Origin: Basidiobolus meristosporus CBS 931.73
Lineage: Eukaryota > Basidiobolomycota > Basidiobolomycetes > Basidiobolales > Basidiobolaceae
Reading direction: 5' to 3'
NCBI GenBank assembly: GCA_002104905.1
Contig: MCFE01000355.1
Span: forward strand, 23,991-87,990
DNA: 64,000 nt
Shown here: piece after piece, positions 10,195 through 22,220 of the stretch
How positions within the stretch are numbered: the stretch's first letter is position 1
Layout of the letters: each line of letters begins with the position of its first letter
The notes under the pieces: generated by a model
The model's database searches: none
Told to the model about the DNA's origin: nothing
Seen by the model: only the letters and a program-made list of their open reading frames with translations
Made by a program: the position numbers and the translations under genes

Positions 10195-10927
10195 AGAATT
10201 GTTCTGTTGGATAGTGCCACATTGAGCCATGAGTGCCAAATGATACCATGGTGTGCCAGAGAGGCTAAGTGAGCCTATTCTTGGCCACAGAGTGTGAAAC
10301 ATGGATCTGCATCTTCATGCAAAGCAGCCCCTGTGTTTCACCTATGATGCAGGAGAAAATCCATTTTTTGACGTTTTTTTGTGGATCAATGTTATGCAGG
10401 ATGTGTAAGAGCACGGAAGAACTGAAGACACGCATCAGTTACTCAATACCCATGGCACTCTGAATCTAGCTCCTGTGGCTTGTAACATGTCGCAACAATG
10501 CATGGCACTATCTTGGTCCACTGGTACTATCTGGCACTCTAAGTGCTTTGTATAGATCTTACTTTAGGGCTAATAATTAAATATAGTGCCAGATAGTACC
10601 AGTGGACCAAGATAGTGCCATGCATTGTTGTAACATGTTACAAGCCACAGGAGCTAGATTCAGAGTGCCATGGGTATTGAGTACCATATGCATATTTTCA
10701 ATCCTTTTGTGCTCTTACACATCCTGCACAACATTGTCCTAAAAAAAAAGGTCAAAAATGGATTTTCTCCAACACAATTGGTGAAACACAGGGGTTGCTT
10801 TGCATGAAGATGCATATCTATATTTCACACTCTGTGGCCAAGTATAGGCTCACTTAGCCTCCCTGGCACACTATGACATCCTTTGGCACTTATGGCTCAA
10901 TGTGGCACTATTCAACGGAACAAGTCT
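10195..10927. mobile_element. foldback MITE M1 (Harbinger-derived)
   Basis: 733 bp, flanked by AAT at 10192-10194 and 10928-10930. The ends carry the Harbinger terminal repeat (right end GGAACAAGTCT; left AGAATTGTTC, one change). The whole element is an imperfect palindrome: the left ~345 bp reappears reverse complemented on the right around a short centre near 10560. It contains no coding capacity. The tnp2 sequence at 49300-49370 (minus) shows the matching uninterrupted site, CACCATTCAATACAG. Confidence 0.9.
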
Positions 10928-11560
10928 AATACAGAATTCACACAAACAAGGGCCAGAGTGCACCCATAAGAGGGACTAGAATCCAGCAGGAAGAAGGAAC
11001 ATATTGGCTGAGCACCAAGAAGATCTTTGCAGATCTTTAGGAGTTATTCATAGCAGTGTGACAACAGCCAAGTATATGTTTGCAAGATGTATATACTATC
11101 AGCTGTACAATGTATATGGTAACTTTGCAAGTATTACACTAAAAAGCCATAAAGTTGAGGTGACAGGAGTATGTCAATTGCAGCAAGTGTGCATGTTTGT
11201 AGAGGTTAGTAAGCCAGAGGCCATACTTTTTTTTGATTCTAAATATATGTGAAACTATCAAGGTAGTAATGTTTAAGCAAATAAAGAGGGGCAATTCTAC
11301 AGTGAACATATGAATTGCACAAGGGGAGGTAGATAAAGGAAATACCTTTTGGTAAATTGGTATTGTAACATTATACTGAACTAGCTGAAGGCCACCATAC
11401 TGGCAATATAATGCCATCAGAATCTTGCTATGAGACTGTTGACATACCATCAAGATTTTTGCTATATAAGGCAATTTGATGTCCTGGCCAGCTAGATCCA
11501 TTCAGAACAGATGTAGAGCACAATAAGTCCATCAAACTGCCATGCAATTATTGCCATAGC
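10928..11560 (+). pseudogene. tnp2 transposase 3' end, copy A (after M1)
   Basis: Continues the tnp2 gene beyond M1. It matches the minus strand of 42726-43200, which is open over about 110 codons there (with VAEVAAIKHMLVSRRPWYF), and the plus strand of 57540-58090. Here the frame is broken after short stretches (11004-11252). The conserved tail after the CIHSLLHL region is probably the C-terminal domain of the transposase. Confidence 0.6.
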
Positions 11561-11661
11561 ACCAAATGAATCTTGCCTAGTTTTTAACTTTTTAGCAAAG
11601 CACTGACATGATCCTGTCTTAAGACACCTGCGGGACTAACTTATTTTTCATAGGGCATAGC

Positions 11662-12333
11662 ATGCCAGGGAGGCCAAGTGAGCCTATACTTGGCCACAGA
11701 GCCTGAAACATAGTTTTTCATCTTCATGCAAAGCAGCCCATACAGCTTACCCATTGTACTGGAGAAAATTCTTTTTTTGACCTGTTTTTAGGGTCAATGT
11801 TGTACATGAGGTGGAAGACCATATAAGGATTGAGAATATATAACTGGTTCTCAATACCCATGGCACTCTGAGCCAAGCTCCTGCAGCTTGTAACATGACA
11901 CAAAAATACATGGTACTATCTTTATCCACTGGCACTATTTCCACTATATTACATGTTAGCCCTGAAGTAGAACCTGTACAAAGCAACTATAGTGCTGGAT
12001 AGTACCAGTAGACTAAGATAGTGCAATGCATTTATGTGACATGTTACAAGGCACCAGAACCAGATTTGGATTGCCATGGGAATGAGTACTATATATACAT
12101 GTTCAGTCCTTCTGTGCATTCAAACATCATGCACAGCATTGATCCCAAAAACCAGGTCAAAAAATAGATTTTCCTCAGCACAATGGGTGAAACACAAGGG
12201 CTATTTTGTATAAAGATGATAAACTATGTTTGGCACTCTGTGACCCAGTGTTAGTATGCCATGCCTCTTTGGCACACAATGGCTCTAATTGGCACTCATA
12301 GCGTAATGCGGTACTGTCTAATGGAACAAGTCT
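11662..12333. mobile_element. foldback MITE M2, left end lost
   Basis: Same palindromic family as M1. The right end is complete (ATGGAACAAGTCT, followed by ATT at 12334-12336). The left arm begins only inside the family sequence (CATGCCAGGGAGGCCAAGTG), so the first ~45 bp are missing. The two flanks match different parts of the tnp2 element, so a deletion or recombination at the left junction is likely. Confidence 0.8.
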
Positions 12334-13850
12334 ATTCTCATTAACCTGCATCTACTGCTTATTGTACCATATCAGAGCTGAAATCTGATGATAGTTTCAC
12401 TAAAACCTGGACCAAAATCTCTGTTCAATCTGGATAGCTCCCTATATCCAATGATGGATGCAGCTTATATACAATCTAGCAGGTTAGTAGTAAGTGGCCA
12501 ACACATTTAACAACTTGCATTGAAGATACCCTGGCTATCTGCAAGATAGCTGTCACCTCTTGGTAAAGTAAATATTAATGCTAGGATTGTGTGAGATTTG
12601 GGGTACTTTGACCATTACTCTCACATTTTGTTACTGCTTAAATATTAGTACAAAGAGCATCATCTCCCCACAGAGAAAACATGACAAAGGCAGCAAGTAA
12701 TTGCAGCAAAGGCTTCCCACTGGGAGCAATGCATTTGCACCTCATCAATACTCCCATACCAATGACTATGTTGTACAAGGTACAATTCAAGTTAAATGAG
12801 CTCTTTGAGATACCAGATAGAGTTGAGAAATTGGCTAGAGAGTACAATGTATTTGCTATCCAAGGTACTTTCCACAGGCTATAACAGCTATTTGTACACA
12901 TATGCTGAGATATAAATGCAAGGATAGAATGAACTGGACTTTTTTATATTTGAGTGGCCTTTGAAAGCAATTTCTACCAGGGGCTTGTTGGAAGCATTGA
13001 GAGCTACATGTTGATTTTGTAAATTTTTATCTAACACCTGATCACTAATGCTTATTTGGCACATTTCAGCATTATTCATGAGTTTATGACAAAATTTTAG
13101 TGTCTATACCTCAATCATAAGGCTGAACACATACATATTCTATCTGCTGCTACTGTGTTCATTGCTTACTTCATCTTGGTTAGTGTGTGGAGAATATTTT
13201 CTTTGCTTTATCTTTTAGGAGCTCCCAATGGAGTGATATATTGGAGGATACAAAGTCAGGTAATGTTTGAAGTACCACCATATCCCAATCTCATTAAGAC
13301 TATTACCTTCAAGTCTATTATGCATGCAATGTATTGACAAATGGTGGACAGCTCAGAAGAATTGGAAATGGGGAGCATAGATGTGCACCTGGAGATACTT
13401 ATGGCTTGGTATTAGGAAGGTAAGGAGCCCAAGGCATAGGTAATAAATAATTAATGTAAGGTTGACCAAATGAAACAACCAGTTACTATTGCTTTGGCAG
13501 CCTTAGCAACATATCTAGCTTTCTCTGGAATACAAGCCAATTTATACATCTATCAATAAGGATTTCTCAAAAAGAAGAACCAGAGTGAATATATGAGGGG
13601 GACTAGAATTCACATAAAACAGGAATATACAGCTAAGATCTAAAACTATTTTGTGAATATTCAGGAGATAATCTTGGCCCAGGTAGCTACAACCAATGGC
13701 ATGTTTGCAAGATATATATGTTACCTGCAATACAAGGTATATAGCAACTTTGCAAATATCACACCAAAAAGCCATAAAGTTGAGGTAAGACAAGTGTGTA
13801 AATTGCAGCAGGGGTGGTTATTGGCCTTGGCAGACTCTTATAAGTTGATG
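12334..13850 (+). pseudogene. tnp2-family transposase remnant, copy F
   Basis: Starts directly at MITE M2 with sequence matching 8820 onward in copy A and runs through the C-terminal zone (PYPNLI at 13280-13310, MYICYLQYKVY-like block near 13680-13750). Frames are short and shifted throughout. No function can remain. Confidence 0.6.
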
Positions 13851-14174
13851 GGGTGATATTTTCATATCAGTTACAACCTCTGGCGCATTTCTTGGTACTT
13901 ATGATGATAGACCTGGATTTGATATTAAATCCGGAATTTGTCTCCCCAAAGCCTATATTGAAGCTATGTGATCTCATGCCTTTATGAGGCCCTCATAGTC
14001 AGAGCTCAGGGCTTCAGCTAAATGAAGGCTGTCAGAATTTTCTTCTTCATAGAGGTGTACATTTATCACAAGAGGGGTAACCTGCTTGTAGCAAATTCTC
14101 ACTCCTCCTTTGCCAGAACCTGTAGATAATTTCTCATCTGGCATACAGGTTAGAGATTGCTAAGGACTACATAG
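13851..14174. other. no recognisable feature
   Basis: About 320 bp between tnp2 copy F and the start of the gypsy-B1 LTR. I find no open frame, repeat partner or RNA gene here. Confidence 0.4.
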
Positions 14175-14273
14175 TTTTATGATCTGACGCTTGAATGTCC
14201 AAGCTTGATCAGTTTTTGGTCCAATTGATTAGTTTATGTATAGCCTAATAATATATCAATATTAGACTTGTTA
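14175..14273 (+). mobile_element. gypsy-B1 5' LTR, left piece (LTR-B family)
   Basis: Starts TTTTATGATCTGACGC, one base off the family start TGTTATGATCTGCCGC seen at 28824. It is interrupted by Harbinger H4 and resumes at 20505. The LTR-B family is about 368 bp (compare 22221-22588 and 28824-29191). Confidence 0.7.
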
Positions 14274-14324
14274 CATTGTACTGTGCCAGGGAATATTATA
14301 CAATCCTTGGATATTAAAAATAAT

Positions 14325-14689
14325 TGTTAAAACTGTACTATTTGGTATCATTCAGCAGCTAAAAGTTTACTTAGCAGTTCTAAACTAGTCATGGTAGCTG
14401 TAGAGTAAATTTACAGCCATAACCTTGCCACTTTCTTTCAGGTCCATGGTCCTAAGATTATTTCTGATAACTAATATCCAAATAGCACTTTACCAAGCAT
14501 TATGTACTAACCCTGAACTTTTACAGAATGCTACTGATTGTTGGGAAACTCTCCCCACTTGGTATTAAAGTTGAGCTACTTCTACAACAGCATAAACACT
14601 GAGCTTCTTTATGAATAAGCAATAGTTCTACTACTTTCATTGTTTCTTGATAAGCTCCTTGTATCCAAAACACTTCTCAAATTACAACA
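14325..14689 (+). mobile_element. solo copia LTR (LTR-C family) in H4
   Basis: 365 bp, TGTTAAAACTGTACTATTTGG to TTACAACA, matching LTR-C copies at 32269-32637 and 23967-24335. Flanks ATAAT (14320-14324) and GTAAT (14690-14694) agree at 4 of 5 positions, as expected of an aged copia duplication. Confidence 0.8.
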
Positions 14690-15379
14690 GTAATTGGGCA
14701 TAATGGTGTAACTAGCAGTAGTCAGGGTTGCTCTTGGTCAATTTTTCACTATGTGGGATCACCTTGCACACTATAGCACAAATTGACACAATGAGGCTGG
14801 TGCAGATGAGTGTGTCAAGTTTGAATGTTTACTTCATGTGCACAATTGGATACCACTACTATCATAAGAAAAACTTGGTATATGGATATGTGTCTTTGAT
14901 ATAAAAAGAAACAAATGTGTATCACACTGTAAGCTACACTGATACTTGCCATTTCTGTCACCATCACTTTAATTGATTGCTATGCCAGTAATTGATTGGC
15001 ATGAAAGTGTCCTGAGACTGTGAGCCCTCAATAAGCTCATTGACTAGTTCACAAGCTACTTGATATACCATCAAATATACCATTTGCTCATTGGGCTAGC
15101 AGATTGCTGATTTGGTGATTGGACTAGGTGTTATAGCTAGCACACAACCAATTGCGTAGGTGCAAGACAGATCTAACAGTTGCACCAGTGTTAAATATGA
15201 TGGATAAGTATACAAGGTGTTTACTCATAGGGGCTCTATTTCAAATGTGAGACAACCTTGGTATTGCTTATATCAGAAATTTAGTGATCACCAGTTAGTG
15301 ATAAATCAATCTGGACTGCAAAAAAAATGTGTTATTTGAAGCATGACAAATGATAATAATTCAAAGCAATTATATTACC

Positions 15380-16440
15380 TTCTCCTAGGTATTTTTCTCA
15401 CAGAAATACTACTGACACACTTGGTATTGATTCACTTGCACACCTAAGCTACTTCCTTGTTGACATGTTCTTTTACTTGTCAAAGGCTCCTGTAGTGGAT
15501 GCACTTTCCGTGGGTCATGGTCAGTTAGGTCACCACAAATAGCTTGCTGATGGCCAGGTGTTACAGCATGTACAGGTGTAACTGGATGTGTTGGCTGAAC
15601 CTTGGCAGACTTTGATGTGATGCCACTTGTTGATTTAACTTGGCCTGCTCTAATGGATTTGTGTCCAATTCAGCAGCTTAGCAAGTTCGGAAAGTTTTGC
15701 TCTGACTGGCATGCATTAACCTTGTGCATAGCACTCTTGTAAAGGGTATTGACTTGGACTGGACTGATGTGTGCCAGCACACTGGCATTGCAAGGGAAGG
15801 TAAGAAACTCCATAAGGTGTGCCAGCTCAGTCTAGTCATAGTTGCCTGCAGTCTGCATTCTTCCTCTCAAAGCTCACTCTTTGACTCTTCTATGTATTTC
15901 TCTGCCCTCCATTTGATGCATTAGAACTGTTGCCTTCATGGCTCCTGTGCAGGTTGGTCTTGGAAGCCACTTAACTTTACTGATGTGTCTTGCTGTAGAT
16001 AAGTTGTATAATGCAAAAAACTCATTCAAAAGTTCCTTGGTTCCCACAGTTGTGGCACATATGGACACTTCTGGTCTGAGCTGCACAAATTGTCAATGGA
16101 ATTGTTTGCCTGCAGCTTCCTTGTCATATCCCCTCACCCTCAGCTCAATCTTGACTTCAATGCTTGGCTAGTTATATAAAGCCCTTCATAACTCTGCTGG
16201 CAGCTTGATGTAGAACTCATGCCACAGCTTTCTACTCATGTTCCTCCATCTCTGTTGATTCTCTGAGCTATCCAGTTCTGCTAGATTAATGAGTAGTGCT
16301 CAAGTATCTGTATCAAGACTCACCATAGACACTTACGCTATAGTTAAATCACTTGACAGGAACTCAAAAGGATTCACCATTGACCTTTCCAGTCCAGACC
16401 ATGTTAATGAGCTGGGGAGGGGTATTTTCTGGGTTGTACT
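15380..16440 (-). pseudogene. Harbinger ORF2 remnant in H4
   Basis: Minus-strand sequence parallels H1 2828-4074 over its full length but with many indels and stops. The only open piece of note (15874-16086) still shows GTKELLNEF, matching GTKEILNEF of H1. It is far older than the H1 and H2 copies. Confidence 0.6.
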
Positions 16441-16859
16441 AAGGATGAATTGAGACTTGGTATTGGTACCATAATGATTGACTTGGATACAAATTCAGTA
16501 GTATATTGGCATCAACCCAGTCTTAAATGAGATATTTATAAAAACTAATGTAATTGATGAATTTTCCATTTATTACTCATGACACATCTTGGATTGCATA
16601 GACATGGATCAGACTATTTCTTGATAAGTTGCTTATATCCAAATCACTTTTTATATTGCAACAGGTATGAGCCCCAGATACCTTAACTTATTCCAAAGAT
16701 GACTTCTACCAGCAAACAAAATAAGTGGGTCTATACAACATAATGTGAGTGACATCTCAATTGCTACAAAACTGACTGACGTACACTATGTACCTGGAAC
16801 AGCTAAGAACCTACACTCAGCAAGTAAAGAAACTGCTCAGGGACTAAAATTTGTTTTTA

Positions 16860-19650
16860 CTAAACTAATTGCTCAACATTGAGTGTAAATGGACAAAAAT
16901 TAGCTTAGGGAATCAGAGATTACAATATATACAAGTTACAATGCAAGATCATTATACCTGAGTATGCCAACATTGCTGAAACTGATGAAACTAGCTGGGA
17001 GACATGTCATAGAAGGCTAGGACATATTAGAGAATAGAAAATGAGCCAATTGGCAAAAAACCAGCTTGTTTTAGGCCTAAATTACTCAATTCCAATCAAA
17101 TTAAGTGTCTGTAAGGGATGTTCATATGGCAAACAAGCTAGGCAACATTTCAGGAGCTCAGGTGGAATCAACACCACCAAAATATTGGCTGTTTTACATT
17201 CAGACACATATGGGCCAATTAGAACACCGTCCTTTGGAGCCAAGAGATACTCTATGATGTTTATTGACAACAGGACTAGATTTACATGGGTATACTCCCT
17301 CAACACAAAGGATGAGGCTTTAGAGATGTTTGAGCACTTCAATAACATGGCCATAACTCAAGCTGGATGTAAATTGAAGGTACTTTGAAGTGGCAATGGG
17401 GGGAATACTGCTTAAAGGAGGCTGCAAAATATTGCTCATCTACTGGTATACTTCCACAGACCACTGTTACATGTGCTCCACAGCAAAATAGACTAGGAAA
17501 ACATGCAAGTAGAACAATAGCAGAGATGGAAGGATCTTTGTTACATGATAACGGATTGCACTACAGGTTTTGGGTTGAATCTGTTGCTACCACAGCATAC
17601 ATCAAGAATAGATACCCAACAACAGCACTATGTAATTCAACACCCTTTGAAGCATATACAGGCATTGAACCGGACCTCCAGCTCCTCAGGATCTATGGCA
17701 GTGGTGTCTTTTATCACATCCCTGACAAAAAATGCTCAAAGCTGGAACCAAATAGTAGAAAGGGGATCTTTCTTGGGCATTGTGAGGATACTAAAGGGTC
17801 TGGGGTGTATGATGGCAAAACTCAGAAGCTGATCAAGAGCAGTGACATATACTTGAGGAGAATCAGATCAGAAAGCCACTAAAATCATTAGCTAGCTGCC
17901 TGATGATGCAATCAACACTAATGAAGAAGATATGTACCTAATTCAGCCAGATATGGAATATAATTCTACCAGATCCAGATTAGCGCAAATTATCACAGTA
18001 AGGAGGTCTACCAGAGAAAGATATGCATCTGGATCCTGGTTATGCACATCCAATGATAATGAAGAAGCTTATCTTGCCTTATGTGCCAAACCCCAGAATC
18101 TTGAACAGGCAATGCAAAGTCCAGATGCTACTATGTGGCAACAGGCCAAGCAGGAGGAGTACTAGTTACTGATCAAGGCAAAAATGTGGGAACTTGCAGA
18201 TTTACAAAGTGGGAGAGAGCCAATAGGATGTAGATGGGTCTATAGGACCAAGATAATCTCAAATGGTACTGTTAATAAGTAAAAGGCTAGATTTGTGGCT
18301 CAAGGCTATCCTAGATCCAAGGACAAGACTCTAAGGAAACATTTGCTCTGGTTGGCCTCTTTAACTTCATTAGGACAGTCCTAGCCCTGGCAGCTGTACA
18401 CAGTCTAGATCTACACTAAATGGTTGTCAAAGCAGCCTTTCAAAATGGTGATTTGCAAGAAACTATATGTATGGAGCAACCAGAAGGCTTTTCTGATCCA
18501 AAAGGCTCCCATTAGGTGTGCAGACTTGGGCAGCTATTGTATTGGCATAAGTAGGCACCTGGAGCATATTATAAAAAGATTGACAAATATCTAGAGGAGA
18601 TGGGGTTCACTTGTAGCACTACAGATCACAACATATATGTGAAACAGCTCAAAAAGAGTGTGATCATTCTAGTACTTTGTGTGGACAACTCTATAATAGC
18701 CACAAGTGACCGGCGGGGACTTGAACAGACAAGATCAGATCTCTTCATCTAGTTTGAGATGAAAGATCTTAGAATATGGCCCAATTTTTGTTGGAATTGA
18801 AGTGAAATTTGACATACCTACACAGAAGTTGTGGTGGATCAGATCTAAGTACATCAAGCACATTCTTAGATGCTTCAAAATGGAAAATAACAAGCCTGCA
18901 GCTACCCCTATGGACAATAATCTAAAATTGAACAAATCTCAGCCAGTTTTGGGTGAAAATGGCTCAAATATGTTCTAAATTTTCCCTATCAATGAATAGT
19001 CAGTAGCCTGATGTACTTGATGATGCCTACATGCTCATATATTACAGTAGCAGGTGGAATAGTCAGTCAACCCATGCAGAGCAATGGATCAGATCAAATT
19101 ACAGCAGTTAAGAGGATTTTCAGATATTAACAAGACACCATAAATATAGTACTGGAATACTCTGGAGCAGCTAATGGGCAAAATTTGATGGTTATAGTAA
19201 CTTGGATTGGGGTACAGATCTGATTGAATGATGTCCTACCACTGGGTATGTACTTCTTTATGCTGGTGCAGCTATTACTTGGAATTGTACAAAGAACCAA
19301 CTGTGACCCTATCTACAACTGAAGCTGAGTATATGGCTGCTGGTCAGCAACCAAGGAGCCTAAATGGCTGCAGATACTATTCAAAGACTTAGGCTTTAAC
19401 CCAGATGAACCAACAAGTATTTGTCAAGATAATGAGAGTTGTTTTTTATTTGCTAGGAATTCTACAAATCATGCCATAACTAAGTACACAAATATACAAC
19501 ACCACTTTGAAAGCAAAGCTGTAGAAAATAGCTTAGTAGAGTAGGTTTACTGTCCAACTGACAAAATGGTGGCAGATATATAGACAAAACCACCAGCTAG
19601 ATCACAACTTGCATTCTCAAAGAGGAATTAGGACTAAGAAATAATTTAGT
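16860..19650 (+). pseudogene. copia pol remnant (integrase, reverse transcriptase, RNase H)
   Basis: The frame order is that of Ty1/copia pol. WETCHRRLGHI near 17000 is the pre-integrase motif, followed by integrase in 17041-17880 (HSDTYGPIRTPSFG, then NRYPTTAL and YHIPDKKCSKLEP). A linker follows at 17932-18165 and then reverse transcriptase (GCRWVYRTK at about 18225), with RNase H ending near STTEAEYMAA at 19315. In-frame stops include 17386-17388 and 17881-17883, with many more in the RT. It cannot encode a working polyprotein. Confidence 0.8.
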
Positions 19651-19660
19651 TGAGGGGGAG

Positions 19661-20401
19661 TGTTGAAATACTGCATTATTTGTTATCATTCAGCAGCTAA
19701 AAACTTACTTAACAATGCAAGATTAATCTTGGTCTCTGTAGGACTAAACTGCAGCCCCAATTTTGCCAGTTTCCTCAGATCTATGATCCTATGAGTATTC
19801 CCTTATAGTCAAGATCAAATTACCAACTTTTACCAAACATTATATAGTAACTCTGAAAGAGTTACACAATACTGCTGAATGTTGAGAAACTCTCCCTACT
19901 AGTGTTACAGCAATAATACTTCTGCAAAGGTTTAAATGCTGTTCCTCTTTATGAATAAAGTGTTACAAGTCTTGGTATAAGAGTTGTAGAGGAATAGGGA
20001 GTTTAGCTAGTATTGTATTCACTAAAACTTGAACTGATTTTTATTGAGGTTCCAGCAGCTCCTTGGATACATTTTGCCAGATCAATTGCTGACTAACTGT
20101 ATTTCCTGATGTAGGTTGTGGCTGAAAACTCATTGGATTGCATCTTCATCACCCAATAAGATCCTACTTAATATATCTATTTCTGTCTGATAAGGATCTG
20201 CTGATTGATTTGCTGATCAATGCTACTGATTTGATAGATAATACTGATATACTGATAACCTAAACATATACTAAATGATTTGACTAAAAGCTGATATAAC
20301 TTAAACATTCAAGCGGCAGATCATAACAAATGAACAGTTCAACTATAATCACTATTTCTTGACAAACTCCTTGTATCCATATCACTTCTTGAATTGCAAC
20401 A
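19661..20401 (+). repeat. 3' LTR of copia C2, split by solo LTR-B
   Basis: Starts TGTTGAAATACTGC after the purine tract and ends TTGCAACA. Without the inserted 368 bp it is the usual LTR-C length, about 370 bp. Confidence 0.85.
19961..20328 (-). mobile_element. solo LTR-B inside C2 3' LTR
   Basis: 368 bp, exactly the length of the other complete LTR-B copies, in minus orientation (TGTTACAAGTC to CATAACA on the plus strand). Flanks AAAG and AATG agree at 3 of 4 positions. It is the innermost layer of this nest. Confidence 0.8.
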
Positions 20402-20504
20402 TATCTCACCACTGGCATGACAATAGATATTATAGTGCCAGATTGAACAGATAATTATAAACAGGCTATCACCATGTGGTACTATCCTATAGAACAAGTC
20501 TATT

Positions 20505-20702
20505 AATTATCAAACTGGTATTTTCAGTTGACACATGAGTCAGCAGGTCCTGATCAGACAGAAATAGACATATTAAGTAAGATCTAATCAAGTGATAATC
20601 ACACAATCAAATGAGTTACTATCCACAATCCACATTGGAAGTACAATTTGTTGGCAATTTATTCAACAAAAAGTATATCAGCAGCTGCTGGGATGCCTGC
20701 AA
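20505..20702 (+). mobile_element. gypsy-B1 5' LTR, right piece
   Basis: Continues LTR-B after H4 (for example AGACAGAAATAGACATATTAAGT, compare 28970). It stops about 70 bp short of the LTR end and joins directly to pol sequence, so the leader, gag and most of pol have been deleted. Confidence 0.65.
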
Positions 20703-22210
20703 TTATATACTCCTTAAACACATGGAGATTTCACATTGAAGGAGTAAAGTGCACTGTGGACACTGATCATACTGCACTCTATTTATATTTGCTCAGAAGG
20801 TACTATCTGGAAGAGTGATAAGATGGAGTGAAAACATTCTGCAATTTGAGCTGGAGATTGTCTACTACCATAGGAAAAATACCACAGATGCTGATATGTT
20901 ATCAAGACTACAACAAATTGCACAACTCAACCTGGTACATGAATCCAATTGGCCCAGCCAACTACCTAGTACATGGAGGACCATGCTATTCCTAATGAGG
21001 CAAATGAAAATATCAAGAAGATATCTGGGATGAAGCCAACAAGTTTATGATACAGGATTAAGCACTTTACCAATTGTTGATGAAAGCCCTGTTGCCTATT
21101 GCCCTTTTGTTGCTTGCCTGGATTTAATACATAAGCTACACAATGGGTATCAACATCTTGAAATTGAAGGAACCTATGGCCTTGCAAAAACTATAGCTTG
21201 GTGGCCAAGAATGAAACTAGATATTGAGGAGCTAGTGAAAACATGCCCAAGCTGTCAATTCAACCAAGGTCAACCACAAAGAACTACTGAGCTCCTTCCC
21301 TTGGAGCTAGCATGAACATTTGAGAGATGGGGAACTGTCTTCATTGAATGACCACCCACTACTAGAAAATGCAATTGGTACATATTAGTAGCAAATGAAC
21401 ATGAGACCAAATGGCCTCTGATTAGCTTGTATCAGTAGACAGTAAGCAAGAAGTAGCAAGTTTCATCTACAATACAATCTGGATAAAGCTTGGATGCCCT
21501 GTAGAAATCCTATCTGATAGAGGAGCAATTTTTGTGGCAAAAATATTGGAAGCCTCCCTGGCTATGCAGCAGATCAAATATCTAGAAACTTTGGCATATC
21601 ACCATTTAGCAAATAGAGTGACTGAGTAGTTTGATAGAATATTGGAAAAAATGCTGGCTAAGTAAGCAGATGGAGCTGTTAGTAGATAGAATGAATAAAT
21701 TGGCCAAGCACTGTTTCCCTGCAAAGCAGGGTGTACATCACAACCCAACAGTTGCCATTTTACTTTGTGTATGGATGTAAACTAAGGATTCAGGGTGATC
21801 TTACACAGCCAAAACTCTTAGACAATCTGATGGATGAGTTCAGTCAGCCCTGTAGACCACAACACCCTGAACAAATATATCAGGAGGCACATGACAAAAT
21901 TTCTGAAAGTGAATAAAAGATGAAGCAGATAATTATAAGACTATATGTACCAGAAGCATTGAGAGTTGGGAACTTTGCATTGCTAAGACACAACACTTGG
22001 AAGAGGTTTGAGCCACAATGGATGGCACATTTCAAGATCATCAGAGAATAGCCATTTGGAACTAAGCAACTAGTAGATGAACCAGGAAATATACACAAGG
22101 ATCTAGTTCACAGAGACAGACTCAAGCTTGTAAGACTTGCCAACAATGCTGAACCATCAAGATACTGGAACCATAAGAAAAGAAATTCTGGAGAACCCTC
22201 TTAGTTTTAG
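20703..22210 (+). pseudogene. gypsy-B1 pol remnant (RNase H, integrase)
   Basis: RNase H end (VDTDHTALYL near 20755-20785; NTTDADMLSRL at 20878-20912), then integrase zinc-binding zone (TIAWWPRMKLDIEELVKTCPSCQ at about 21190-21260, shown here in part by TCPSCQ) and core with several stops. A C-terminal part lies at 21731-22130. RT, protease and gag are missing. Stops such as those at 21034 and 21316-21350 rule out function. Confidence 0.75.
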
Positions 22211-22220
22211 TAGCAAAGAA

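Larger units (their letters stand above)
16613..20401 (+). mobile_element. copia element C2, 5' LTR mostly deleted
   Basis: Only the last ~50 bp of the 5' LTR remain (to 16663), followed by GGTATGAGCCCCAG, a motif that also follows the 5' LTR of C3 at 24336 and may be the primer-binding region. Pol remnants fill 16860-19650, then a purine tract TTGAGGGGGAG (19650-19660) and the 3' LTR 19661-20401. Gag is absent. The element lies inside Harbinger H4. Confidence 0.8.
14274..20501 (+). mobile_element. decayed PIF/Harbinger element H4 with nested retroelements
   Basis: Left end AGACTTGTTACATTG, right end ATAGAACAAGTCT, flanked by ATT at 14271-14273 and 20502-20504. Left subterminal sequence (14690-15300) and the ORF2 region (15380-16440, minus) match H1. 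The transposase region corresponding to H1 4230-5380 is absent. A solo copia LTR (14325-14689) and copia element C2 (16613-20401) sit inside. The missing transposase probably went with the 5' LTR of C2 in a single deletion. Confidence 0.8.

Noticed and set aside
10195-10927. Regularly spaced repeats as a CRISPR-like array or RNA gene
   Set aside because: The symmetry is a single large palindrome with Harbinger ends and target duplication, not direct repeats with spacers; the sequence is eukaryotic.
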